A DNA stretch of 64,000 nucleotides from Pohlia nutans (taxonomy: Eukaryota; Streptophyta; Bryopsida; Bryales; Mniaceae): contig CM040102.1 of assembly GCA_022496805.1 (NCBI GenBank), positions 20,057,955 to 20,121,954 of the forward strand, given 5' to 3'. Each line of letters starts with the position of its first letter. Position 1 is the first letter of the stretch. The position numbers and the translations under genes were made by a program. The notes beneath the pieces were generated by a model. That model saw only the letters and a list, made by a program, of their open reading frames with translations, ran no database searches and was not told the DNA's origin. Positions 10,912 to 22,095 of this stretch are shown here, piece by piece.

Positions 10912-11095
10912 GGTGAAACACCTAGCATATTTTTGAAAATGAATAAATAAATTGTAATAACATTGATTTCAGTACCTCATCGATTTCAGATTATTAAAAT
11001 ATAAAAAATAGATGCATAAATTTTTAGAAATAGTAAAAATTTGAAAATGGAAAATTTTCAAAAAATAAATATTCTGACGATTGCAAAAAAAAAAT

Positions 11096-11132
<37 letters not shown>

Positions 11133-11558
11133 TTTTTTTTTTTTTTTGGGAAGTGTTTACAAAAACCAATAAGATGCTTCACATAATATAATAGAGCAGT
11201 TCATGAAATCAACACATTGAACTATCCCACATTTGTCAGGGAACTGCTTAACATTCTTTAGCTAGTTCAGCAACACAGCATTTTGCTTGTGTAGAGATTT
11301 AGCATCTAAATAGGGAATTGATGATGTGGGATATACAAAAACTATTAAAAATTTGTTGAGTTACCAAACCATTTTTAACTGAAGATGGCTTTGATTCTCC
11401 AAAAAGATTATAATTCCTACAACTATTATGGTTTGAGATGTTGATTCCCAAGAGTGAACAATGGAGTTGCTAAATAATGTTGTGGGAGGCAATTATTCCT
11501 TACCAATCTCTACGACCAATCCCTACACTAACTTAAGGAGTATATTTTACAGACCCAC
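10912..11558. other. intergenic with a long poly-T tract and a dispersed repeat
   Basis: A T-rich run spans about 11097-11147. From about 11275 to 11480 the sequence is homologous to 40825-41035 on the same strand (shared 'agggaattgatgatgtgg', 'gaacaatggagtt'). No gene seen. Confidence 0.55.
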
Positions 11559-11961
11559 TAAGGTTGGATGTCCTAAAACCACCACCTCCCCCAATTATGA
11601 CATGTAGACCTTTCTTGGGGCTACCACACTTGAGACTCAAAACCACCAATTTCACTATTCAAGCAGACGAATGGCATGTCAAGCATTGCGAAGAAATAGT
11701 TGGTGGTTTTGGGTATCATTATGAGTGAAAATTAGTACCACATGGTGTGAACATGGGGAAACCTAGAGGTTTGATTTGGGTCACGAAGTTCTTTTCACTT
11801 TGAAAATTTGTATCAATTTGAATATTGTTAATTAAATTGCGAAAATTTGTGCATTCCGTGAGAAAACTTCTTCCAAATGATTGAAAAATATTTCTCATAA
11901 ATAACCTTGTTAAAATGAGGCCATATTTCTTAAGTTGGTGGTTTTAGGACATCCAACCTTA
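11559..11961. mobile_element. TA-flanked element with perfect 24-bp inverted ends
   Basis: TA at 11559-11560 and 11960-11961 flank 399 bp. Its ends are perfect 24-bp inverted repeats starting AGGTTGGATGTCCTAAAACC (11561-11584 and 11936-11959). The TA target and AGGT start resemble the element at 2449-2859. No coding sequence. Confidence 0.8.
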
Positions 11962-12687
11962 AGTTAAAACTTGTTGTCGTCAGATTTGAATAGAGTCGAA
12001 GGAGCTTTTTTTGTACAGAAATGTTAAAAAAATGGTATCACCATACATAGTATAAGGTAGAAATACCATAATCAATTACCTACCATGTAGTAGTGCAGTC
12101 AACTACCATTGAAATAAAAGAGTGGGTGACTTTAAGCAGTCTTTTGGAAAATCATACCAACCGATCGGTTTCTTGCATTTGCTTTATTTTGGGTAGGATG
12201 GTGGATCATCCCATTATTGATTTAAGATCAATCCTAATAACTGTTTAAAATGAGCCTATACAAACACTAGAGGATTTGACAAACTATTCATTCTAAAAAA
12301 TTGTAGAAAAATATCTACAAGGGTTTAAAATATATAATTACTTTGCATCTTCATGAATTCTTCTTCTCTATTTAGATAAACTAAGTCCTTGAATAAACTC
12401 CCATTTCTAATATGCTAAACTTCTTATTTTCACCTTTCATGGTATTTCTACTTTACTATGTATGGCCGTCAAGGTCGGCATCTCATAACCGAAAATAATT
12501 AAATTTTTTGGAAAATTCCTTTTCAACCAATGTCAAATTCTGTGAATAAACTAATTTTTCAAGATCCTCTTTTTCACCATGCTAAATAGATTCTTTATGA
12601 AAGGAAATTCCAAAAAATTGGGCCTCTCTTCTTATAATTGTTTTTTGTCGATCTCGATGACCGACTAGACGATTACGATACTAGGAG
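11962..12687. other. intergenic, no gene seen
   Basis: AT-rich sequence without recognisable coding potential or paired repeat ends. Confidence 0.4.
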
Positions 12688-12908
12688 TTAACCCCTAAAG
12701 GACCGAGGGTATTGAACTTAGCTCTCTTTTTTTAACCAGCTGTTGTAACAACGCTCAATTTCTCATTTATGTGGGATAATTTTGACAATTGACACTGTTA
12801 AAATTAAGGAATACTTACGTAGCTTTTGTATGAAAAAAGGATCAACAAAATCAAACAGCTTTTTAGAAAATGCCATTCTTAAGAAGTTTCATGTCCTTGA
12901 GGGGTCAA
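12688..12908. mobile_element. piggyBac-like element, internally deleted (copy B)
   Basis: TTAA at 12688-12691 is followed by CCCCTAAAGGACCGAGGG. The next ~190 bp match the left part of copy A (7979). The right end is a decayed GTCCTTGAGGGG followed by TCAA. The copy is therefore about 213 bp inside its targets, a shortened derivative of copy A. Confidence 0.65.
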
Positions 12909-13682
12909 AATACAAAAGCTGGCTGATCCATGCCAGACTGCAAGGTTCGAACATTTTCACAGTCATGTTGGGCGCATGGCCTTGGGCAGGACATGGGCCA
13001 GAAACGCAAGCATTCAACGACATGGTGCTTTTCCCAGTTCATATTCTTTACATGTAGCCAGGGTTCTCAATGACCCTCATGTGGGTACTCCTGCAAGGTA
13101 CTGTTGGATGTCCTAAAACAAAACAAATACCCAAATGCATGCCGCTAAAGAATAAAGATTTCTTTATTGCACAATATATAACCCTAAATTTATTGCAGAA
13201 TGCATGACGTCAAAATTCATTTGGGTAAGGACTTAAAACATTTATCGATAAGATTTTTAACGCTTATAATTTTTGCATACAATACTCAAATAAAGAAATA
13301 AATATAATCAATTCTTGTTCTCATTGACCAATAAAAGAATTTGAATCCTCTACAACTAGATTTTGAGGTTGCTGCAGAAATTCACTTGGTTACAAGAAAT
13401 ACCATGTTAATACAGGGAGAATTTTGTGATGCCTTCAGGATTTATGACCTAAGGCAAAGGAAAGAAACCTTTAACATTGATACTTGTAATGATAATGTAA
13501 AGTGATGAAATCCTAAACACTAATAATATCCACAAGGATAAGGTCAAAGGAAGAATTGTTTAGGGTTGATGATGTCCGACATGCTACATTGTAACAACAC
13601 GTACCCATAGGTCCAAAATACATGTAAACCAGGGTTGTGTGGGAGCGTCTTGGAACACATGAATGAATATGGAGGGTGGACA
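12909..13682. other. intergenic, no gene seen
   Basis: A sequence resembling one terminus of the 11559 element (TGTTGGATGTCCTAAAAC) occurs near 13103 without a partner. Nothing else is supported. Confidence 0.4.
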
Positions 13683-13912
13683 TTAACCCTTAAAGGATTT
13701 AGGGCATACTAGGTACGTTGCCTATATTTAACATTTGTTGTAAGTAGAAAGTTCCAAATAGAGATCCCAATAGCTTTTAAGATTATGTAGACATGAATTT
13801 TAACTTCACTTTTGATATGAAACTCATAAGAGGTGCAGAACCATTCCAAATACAATGAAATACAGCCGTAGAATATTGGCCAGAATGGCCAATCAGGACC
13901 TTTAAGGGTTAA
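13683..13912. mobile_element. piggyBac-like element, 222-bp family (copy D)
   Basis: TTAA at 13683-13686 and 13909-13912 flank exactly 222 bp. Ends are CCCTTAAAGGATTTAGGG and, reversed, CCCTTAAAGGTCCTGATTGG. The right end carries the palindrome ATTGGCCAGAATGGCCAAT. It is the inverted-orientation homologue of copy E at 18737, which is also 222 bp. Confidence 0.88.
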
Positions 13913-15036
13913 GGTTCTTGATGACACCCATCATTGAATTGGGCATGTTATGTGATGAACGGACTCCTGTTTTTGTTTAAGAGAATGAAACGAAGTGGTG
14001 AGTTTTGGAAGGACAACAAATCATGGTTGGGCTGATACAAAGTGGATGAAAAGTGGAAGGAATATCATCAAATAAGAAGCATAGTCAACCTAAGTGTACA
14101 CATTAACTGGATAACCAAAATTTCATCCATCATGTAATTTTTCATCCAATATATTTTAATCAAACATGTATGATTTTATGTACCACTTTCAACTACCAAT
14201 ATGGATTAATGTATTCCATCCAATTTTTTCCATCCATTTACTTGGATGACTTTCATTGATTGAGCTGGATGAACATGGTTGACTAGCATTAGCGGTTTAG
14301 GGTTACATCACGATCTCTCAAGGAGGTGTTTAGGGGCATGAGCTTCATTCCTACATGACATCAGCTTGTTCTCTAAATTTATCCACAGTGTTTTCTAGAT
14401 TTTTTTGGGGTCTTGAGTGAAAAGAATCCTATGCCATCTATGGTAGAATGGACCGACCAATTCTTTACAGGTGGTTACAAAAGATTTTAATATTTATTTG
14501 TGCATTTCACCTTACATTAATTTTTAATCAAAATCATTTTTCCATGTTTTTTGTTAGCTAGATTTATTTAGAGTGGTGATTGAAACGAATTTTTTGCCAT
14601 CAATCAATGCACTAACTTTTATCTATAATTATCTAGACTGTGCTCTAGATTTATCTAGAGTGTTTAGGATGTCTGAAAAGAATTCTTTGCCATTGTGCCA
14701 TGTGTGGACTAGCCAATTTCATTAGGATGTAGCCCTAGGCATCCATGGAATCGGATGGGGGCATATTTTGACGTTTCTCCACCAAAAGTTGATTTTTACC
14801 TTATTCCTAAATGATTCCAACTAAGATGGTGTGGGGGCTATCTCCTACTTTCTAATTCTTTTCCTCTCTTTTGCCGTTGTCTTCTTTGCATGCAAATCAT
14901 TGAGCAATTTTAGCCTGAACTGTTGACAGAACCCTAAACACTACAACCAACAAAGCTTGTTAGTAGTGTGCAACTACCTTGCTCGGTGTTCCTTAATCGA
15001 AGTCTTGACTTGTGGAACTTCTTCGACTGGATCCTT
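13913..15036. other. intergenic with diverged direct repeats
   Basis: About 90 bp near 14388-14475 ('gaaaagaatcctatgccat') recur in diverged form near 14655-14730 ('gaaaagaattctttgccat'). Sequence at 14728-14870 is the reverse-complement relative of 50458-50580, itself the end of a TTAA element. No gene seen. Confidence 0.45.
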
Positions 15037-15571
15037 TCAATAGAGACATACACCTTTGCAGCGGACCACCGTGTGGTTTCCGTGCATTTCACCATCCAGC
15101 CACTTTATGATGAACTCGCAATTGCATTTTCCCTCTACATGCCCTTCTTTTTTCTTTATAACCTTCATGCAAGCAATACACAATCATCCTCCATATTAGA
15201 GACAACAAGTAGTACCACATCAGATTTTGAATACCATGAAGCTTGAAAGAAACCTGAGTTTTAACACTATGAAGAACAGACGCTTACCTCGTGAACTTCC
15301 TCATCATAGTGTTTTGTCTCGTCCCCGGTCTTTGAGCATGCACAAATTAAATCTCCAGCTTTTACAAGCGTACAATTGGAGTCCTCCAATGGCTCCGAGC
15401 GCTTCCTAACGAGCGTCCCCAACTTCTCCAAATCGAGCAGGTCGGATGGTGGAAACCATTCGTCCTTCGAACTGCAAAATCCATCATGATGAATTTTGAC
15501 TTGATTTTTTTCTTGTATCAAAAGATAGACTCGCATCGTACCATGCACTGTCGCCACTACGTACCTCTAAC
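15037..15571 (-). pseudogene. SAWADEE-domain gene relic (SHH-like), frameshifted
   Basis: On the minus strand, 15571-15510 encodes a stretch containing SGDSAWYDASLSF. After a one-base frame change at the T-run near 15504-15512, the sequence continues as VKIHHDGFCSSKDEWF, then VRKRSEPLEDSNC, then KAGDLICACSKTGDETKHYD. An intact donor follows (GAG|GTAAGC, exon end 15288). After a ~125-bp intron an in-phase second exon (15162-15037) gives GKCNCEFIIKWLDGEMHGNH and a stop. The order AWYD, HxxGFxxxxDEW, RxRSxPxE, GDLxxC, YD and a Cys-rich last strand is that of the SAWADEE domain. That domain binds methylated histone H3 and occurs in SHH proteins of RNA-directed DNA methylation. No homeodomain or N-terminal exons were found upstream. 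A homopolymer assembly error could restore the frame, so calling it dead is an inference. Confidence 0.7.
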
Positions 15572-15935
15572 TTGTCACTAAGGTCCATTGTCACTAAGGT
15601 CCATTGTATAAAACTTGAAATTCAAAATTCAAATTCTAAATGTAGTGATTTTTGGAGAGTTTTTGGTTGCTTAATTTTATGAGTTCATTTTTTCAAGAGT
15701 ACTTTTGATTTGTTTTGAACTAAGATCTTCGTAATTTTTGATGAATCACTACAACATGAAATCAGTCATAAAAATTTCACAAATTATCTCCTTCTAATTG
15801 GTTTACACATGCATGAAGCTAACTTTCCTTAAAATCTTTTAGTAAAAATCCACATTGCAAAAAATGCATGTCGGATGAAATTCATGGATGAAATTTGTAC
15901 ATCGTCCAAAAACTGAATGCTTAAGCAGTTAATGC
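15572..15935. mobile_element. truncated member of the 580-bp piggyBac-like family (copy G)
   Basis: From about 15600 to 15925 the sequence matches the right two thirds of copy H (17304), including 'gtagtgatttttggaga', 'ttttggttgctta' and 'cactacaacatgaaat'. Both TTAA termini are missing or unrecognisable, so this is a fragment. Confidence 0.6.
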
Positions 15936-16819
15936 TGTCCATTTTTTTGGATTGCCTAGCCCCCCAAATTTTATTTTTTTCAAAATAAAAAATATGGTGT
16001 CATAGGCAAAGAAGTCCTCTTTCCATTGCAATTAGGACTATGTGCATCCAATCAAAATTCCATTTAAAGGATTTGTTAAAGTGAAATACCTAGATATTGA
16101 AAAACAACTTCAACACTTCAAGTAGGTTTACCAAAAAATCTAAGCCAATGAGATTCATTGAACACCTCAAAGGAACTTTTGTCTTTCAATATGAGTTGCA
16201 TGCTATGAATTGTGGGCTCTTTCAATAAGAGAAGAGTAGAAGGGATAATCTAATTTAGCCAAAATCTCTTGCTTCTCTTCATACCCCCACCCATTACAAG
16301 GCATCTTAAAAATTATTAATGCATTGAACATCATGTCAAATCGAGTCATGCGTTTTTCTAACTACTTCATCTTGAGGATGGTCAAAAAGAGCATATCATT
16401 TCGACTTTGGGGTTGAGAACCCATCAAACCTAGGCTGCCCGGATTTTTCAAAGCCTAAAATTTAAAATTCTAACTTTATTTGCTATTATCTTAACATTTG
16501 TCTCATCAAATGTTTTAAAATTTTGAAGAATGGTTTATAAGGTCTAGGACTACAATATCCTATAGTTGGAATGTGAAAAAATGTTTTGAAAAGCATTATG
16601 AGATCATTAGCAAAAATGTTTAAAATGAGGCAGTTTTGGGTGGGGACCTCCCTTGGACGTCTAGGAGTTAAGGGTTAAATGAATTGAAATCTTCTTAATA
16701 AAAGAACCTTTACATTCTTTAATGAATTGAAATATGAATTGAAAACATCTTTGAATTGAAAAATATTAATAATTAAAATTTGACTAATTTAATAAAATAA
16801 AATTTAAAATTTGACTAGT
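15936..16819. other. intergenic, with one isolated TTAA-element end
   Basis: At 16656-16678 GACGTCTAGGAG is followed by TTAA, then GGGTTAA. This is the right end of a TTAA element and the remnant of another. The matching left end was not identified. No gene seen. Confidence 0.45.
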
Positions 16820-17056
16820 TTAACCCCTAATAAAACGTCTGAACGTACCTTTGCGGCTAGTAGAACACGTCGTATTTTGATTGTATTTGGAATGAATCCA
16901 CACCTCTAATGGGTTTGAGGTTAAAAGAGAAGTTTAAATTTAGATCAATGTAGTTTTAACGAGTTACTGAGATCCCAATTTAGAGTTTCTTGTTGATAGA
17001 AAATATCAATTATACGACAGCATATATACTATCTCCATGGGACGTTTAGAGGTTAA
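16820..17056. mobile_element. piggyBac-like element, ~225-bp family (copy F)
   Basis: TTAA at 16820-16823 and 17053-17056 flank 229 bp. Ends are CCCCTAATAAAACGTC and, reversed, CCTCTAAACGTCCCATGG. The interior ('attgtatttggaatg', 'gagatcccaattt') is homologous to copies D and E. Confidence 0.78.
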
Positions 17057-17303
17057 TAAATAACAAAGGTGACAGTTTTGGATGTCTCTACCTAATCTCA
17101 TACCGGTAATGTCATTTTGTTTAACCCTCGTGAGCAAGCAAGGACATGTGTCCCTGTGCTTTGATTTTAAATTTGATATACATCTGTTGTATTACTTCAT
17201 AACTTAGTTTGTAAAAAATCTGAAAAAAATCATGGCCATCAGGAACCCTTATAGGCATCACTTCTGCACATTTTCAGATTAATTACAAACTATAATCCCT
17301 TTA

Positions 17304-17877
17304 TTAACCCCTAAAAGTTCTCACCCTTTTGAGATTTGGCAGTTTTTCAAAAATGCATTATAAATGCAACTGAGAAGGGTATTTCAACTTGATGAATGAA
17401 TAAAAGTTGTGCATTATGAATTTTGGATTCTATCCATATGGTTAGATTTGTGATTGCTATCACCAATATTTGTGTATAAATTTTCAAACTTAAAAATTGG
17501 AGCTCTTTTGTAATATGATTACAAATAAGATATTGACAATCTAATAATGAGAATTTTTGGGATGGGTTTAAATATAATACTCTAAGTGTAGTGATTTTTG
17601 GAGATTTTTTGGTTGCTTATTTTTAGTAGTTGACTTTTTCAATAGCACTTTTAGACTAAATTCTTCCAAATTTGGGGTGGAACACTACAACATGAAATGA
17701 GGCATAAAAATTTCATATATCATCCCCTTTCTAATTGCATCACACATGCACGAAGCTAGCTTCGCATAAAAGTTTCAATAAAAATTTCACACTGCAAAAA
17801 GTGCATCATGGATGAGAAATTGGAGTTCAAATCCGTACATCATGCAAAATATGCATGGTTGGGCGGTTAGGGGTTAA
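17304..17877. mobile_element. piggyBac-like element, 580-bp family (copy H)
   Basis: TTAA at 17304-17307 and 17874-17877 flank 566 bp. Ends are CCCCTAAAAGTTCTCACC and, reversed, CCCCTAACCGCCCAACC. TCTCACCCTTTTGAGA forms a small inverted pair inside the left end. The best-preserved interior of the family in this window; no coding sequence. Confidence 0.85.
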
Positions 17878-17932
17878 TTCAACCACTTCCTTTTATCTCA
17901 ATCGTATTTAGAAGATGAAAACCTTATAGGGG

Positions 17933-18740
17933 TTAACCCTTTAGTGCCTAGGTAACCACTAAGTGGTCACTAGACCATTAGAAAATGAAATGTTGGAAAA
18001 TTTGTGAACCATCTCAGTCCGATGTTTGAAGTTTAGATGTGCAACTTTTGATTTTGCAAATGATGTAAAAAGAAAATTTGAAATCTGACTTTCTTAGCTA
18101 TCCAAATACCTATGTACAAAACACAAAAATACTGCAAATACCTCAAAATACAACAAATACTTACAAACACAACACACGTACTATGTGGTATTTCTTGTGT
18201 TTGCGAGTTTGTTATCTTGTATTTTTTTTTGGATTGTGTTCTTTTATTCATGTTCCGTTAGTGTATATAGTATGATCTTCATCAATATACCAACTCCTTT
18301 CTTATTTTAACGTATAAATTTTGTCCTCAACCTTACATGAATAAGTCACTCTCACTTATAAAATTCACAATAATTATGTATGAGTCCGTTCTTGACATAA
18401 AAGATTGCAATGAAGAGGTGTTAACACAAGACATTGCTGAACATCTTCACTTTTATTTTTGAAAATTTACCCCAAATTCTATTTAACCTTAAAGTCACAC
18501 ACCCCCCAAAATCTCATTTTTGAATGTGCATTATGCAGTTCAAATGCATACTATAATCTTCCAATCCAATGGTCCGATCTTACCAAGATTTAACTGACAC
18601 TTGTTTCGTTAAGCTATGCTTAGATTCATACGGTTCGATACTATTAATAGTATATTTAATTTCAACAGATAGAGTTTCAAAGAAACATCACCCAAAAAAC
18701 TGTGGTTCCTGCAGAACCACCCTGGGCGCTAAATGGTTAA
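17933..18740. mobile_element. piggyBac-like element, 800-bp (copy U)
   Basis: TTAA at 17933-17936 and 18737-18740 flank 800 bp. Ends are CCCTTTAGTGCCTAGG and, reversed, CCATTTAGCGCCCAGG, 13 of 16 matching. Palindromes ACCACTAAGTGGT (left) and GGTTCCTGCAGAACC (right) sit just inside. The right TTAA is shared with copy E. No coding sequence. Confidence 0.8.
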
Positions 18741-18966
18741 CCCTTAAAGGTCCAGATTGGCCATTCCGGCCAATGTACACGACCGTATTTCATTGTATTT
18801 GGAATGGTTCTACACCTCCTATGAGTATTGTATCAAAAGTAAAATTAAAATTTATGTCTACATGGTCTTAAAAGCTATTGGGATCTCAATTTGGAACTTT
18901 CTACTCATAACAAATGTTAAATATACGGCAACATATCTACTATTCCCTAAATCCTTCAAGGGTTAA
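18737..18966. mobile_element. piggyBac-like element, 222-bp family (copy E)
   Basis: TTAA at 18737-18740 (shared with copy U) and 18963-18966 flank 222 bp. The left end CCCTTAAAGGTCCAGATTGG contains ATTGGCC and GGCCAAT inverted around five bases. The right flank reads TTAAGGGTTAA, a second, vestigial end. Homologue of copy D in the opposite orientation. Confidence 0.87.
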
Positions 18967-19020
18967 GGGTTAAAACGTGTTAACACCCTGCAGGCAGTCA
19001 TAACGTCATATGCCCAGACG

Positions 19021-19650
19021 CACAAGGCGGGTGTAACCCCCATTCAAACGAATACGGTAGGTGTTACCGTGAGCCTATTCCCGCAACCGGGACGGGTGAG
19101 GCCTGTGACCGCGGACGGGCGGCCCAGCCCGTGGACCCGACCCAACCCGGCCGGGGAGAGTGGGGCGCCATTGATGGAGGCTCCAGAGCTTGGCCAGAGC
19201 AGCTCAGACACGAAAGCCTTCGTCATCGTCCTTGAGCAGCCCCTCACTGCCTTGCGTCCGTCAGTCGTCGTCCTTGGGCAGCCCCTTACTGCCTTGCGTC
19301 CGTCAGTCGTCGTTGTCGTCGCCTCCAACAGCTCGCTCCACTCCTGCCACAGTTAGCTGGCCCTGCTCTCATCTGTTCCCCTGCCCCCGTTCCGTTCAAC
19401 CCGAGAACCAGGCAGCATTCCTTTTCTTGCGGCACCACAACATGCCATTGCTGCTTAGTTTCGTTCCGATCACGTCCATAATTTTGCGGCATTGCAGTCG
19501 TCTTTCACGCTGTAGTTTAGTTTTGTTTGCTTTCTGTAGTGGCAGAGGAGAGCCGCGCGCGGGCCAGCAGGCACTGTGCTGCTTGTCGCTAGACGGGAGC
19601 TTAGGTCTACTCAACTGGCGCGCCTAGGAGGTGGTTAGTTGGTGTTGGTG
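19021..19650 (+). promoter_or_regulatory. GC-rich putative promoter/5' leader of the receptor kinase gene
   Basis: Composition shifts sharply to GC- and CpG-rich from 19021, unlike the flanking repeats. A 42-bp unit is tandemly duplicated at 19227-19268 and 19269-19310 ('gccttgcgtccgtcagtcgt' in each). From 19443 an open frame starts MPLLLSFVPITSIILRHC, which resembles a signal peptide. It has a phase-1 GT at 19602-19603 that would match the acceptor at 22095. Whether it is exon 1 of the receptor kinase is a guess. Confidence 0.4.
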
Positions 19651-21614
19651 ACGGGAGCAGGTGGTTCTTGGTGCTTGAAAGCCTCAAGGTAGCGACAACT
19701 AGGGCCAGGACTTGCAATGTAGTTCCAGGTGAGAATCGTGAGACTTTCTGTAATTTTCTTTGGCTGTTTGAGAGGTTTGCGTGTGCTAGAATGGAGTTTA
19801 GTCTGGCTTTTGGTTCGTTTTGTCCATAGACCAAGGAAGAAGAGAGTACTAAGACGAAACAGTATGCAGTAATATCCATGTGAATAGAAGCTGACAGAAT
19901 TAATCAATATGTTTGAGTTTTTAGAGTGCATCTAGTTTGTCGCATTTTCCCCCTGTTTTCGAAACGTCCTCTGTCTGAAGGTGATGATCAATTCGATGTC
20001 AGCTTAGTTTGGCACTGACATTTCTGCTCGCATTTCTGAGTCTGGATATAGATTACATTAAGCATGTGTCGTTTCTAGCGTCGGTAACCGCTTCTTTTGA
20101 AATTTAGTCTAATGTGATGTATCAGCTAATACAGAAACTAGTGGCAAAGCGAAAGGTGACAATAATATTGATGAATTTGCAGGTTGCAGGTATTAAGACG
20201 TGGCTGTCGAATTTCGGATTTCGGATAGTCTGCGGCGGTTGCTTAAAATTAAGGACCTCCTGGGAATACAAGTGATGTGCACAAGCTTGTGATGATGCAT
20301 TCTATTGATAAATCAGCCGTGTTGGAATATGGCTTTGGTCCTGATCTTTAATCTTGCACCACTTGAAAATGAGGAAGTCGATCTCCGGCATGCGACAATT
20401 GAAACTTGAAATTGCAACGACTACTTGAAAGACGGTAGTCCGTTGCAGTGATTTTTTTTATCCTTCAGGGGATAGAAATTGAAGACGGGAATATGTACTA
20501 AGCCATTGGCTGATTTGGGATGAGATACGTCAGATAAGTTTTTCAAGAAGTCGATGGAAGCACAGAGCAGTTTGTCGTGGAATATTCGCCTTCACTGGAT
20601 GTTGAATGAGCTATGGAGTCCAGGAATTTGCGAGGATTTATGACAGGAAAATGTTCGGATCATGACCACAGGAGGTTTTCTGTTTTTTACAAGGAAGACA
20701 ATGAAGGTTCCGACCAAAAAGAGGAGCCCAGCTTACAGCTCCTCCATGTAGGTGACAGATAATTCTGGTGATGCATCTGATTTGTGCTACGAGGCTTGAC
20801 TGAAGTTCGTTTACACAGAAATTTCAGTTACACTTGACTCCTTTGGATGCACTCGAATGGTGGTAAGTTGGAGCTCCGGGTGCTGGCTAAATAACAAATT
20901 TCCGGCATAATTGAGCTATGTGCTGAGGAAGCTGCGATTTCATGTCGGATTTAAGCTAGATCCCACGCCTAAATAATTTCGTTATTCACAGCAGAACGGA
21001 TGGGAAGGATAGCAGAGGAGTGTCAAGGGAGATCTCTTGAAGACTGGTGAGAGCCATCATGCGCTGCAATGCCTGCTTATTTGCAGGGTTGATCAATGTG
21101 CTACTCATGGCTACCAATATATTCAGGCTTGGCCATGGTATAGTGCCATCTCCACTAATCTCTTCCTTCGTGAGTTTCGGAATATTTGGCCGACGTCTTA
21201 CATCTACTTGTCCAGCCCTATAGCAGTGTGAGTCGATGGTTTCATGGACAGAATAATTTCATACCCATTCTATCACATAGTTAATCATCTTGATTCTAGG
21301 ATGTTGCTTAGTAACAACAAGCCACACTAATAACTAATTCTAAAAATTATGAAGTATTTCTTTGAGCTCAATGCTTTAGTGGTATCTCTTATTTTTCACG
21401 AGAAAGTGGCCACGATAGAGTGCAGATCTCTATCTTAAATAACAGGGTTATGTTTTTTAATAGTACCGTCGCAGGAGTTTAGAATGCTTTTGTTGTTAAT
21501 GTTCGAGCCCCGAGTCCCGGACAATGTTCTGGGGCTGGGGATTCTTGCTTGTGCTATTAATACTTCAGTAGTTTACATAGATTGTGGGACATCTTCAAGA
21601 AATCCCAACAAGTT

Positions 21615-21967
21615 AATAGAGTTATCCGCTAACTCACCTTGAGTTTGAATAAGATCCCATGAAAATTTGCATTAATATACTCTTGTTTGTTCACTCCAAA
21701 TAGTTAAAAAGTATGGAAGAATTTGGCGGTCTCTCATTATTCTGTGTGTAAGAGCTTGGTGGTCTCTAAACTCAAGGGGACCTTTTTTTGCCATCAAAAG
21801 ACGTTTATTGGGTTTAGAGACTATCAAGCTCTTACACATGGAATAATGAGAGACCACCAAATTCTTCCATACCTTTTAACCATTTGGAGTGAACAAATAA
21901 GAGTATATGAATGAAAAATTCATGGGATCTTATTCAAACTCAAGGAGAGTTAGCGGATAACTCTATT
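21615..21967. repeat. 353-bp foldback with ~160-bp arms
   Basis: AATAGAGTTATCCGCTAACT at the left and its inverted copy at the right bound two arms of about 160 bp that match at roughly nine bases in ten, with only a short spacer near 21780-21810. There is no clear target duplication. It lies just upstream of the first recognised receptor kinase exon, probably in an intron. Confidence 0.85.
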
Positions 21968-22095
21968 GCTCAACCAGTTTTGAGTGCGAGTGTTCTTGGA
22001 TGCATTCTCATTATTTGTACTACGTATTCTATGTTGGCCAATGGTCTCTTCCTCTTGTATTTGGGACTGATTTATCGATTTGCATTTCGCTGCAG

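Noticed and set aside
11095..11150. Poly-T run as the tail of a minus-strand retroposon
   Set aside because: No flanking target duplication or adjacent element body was recognised.
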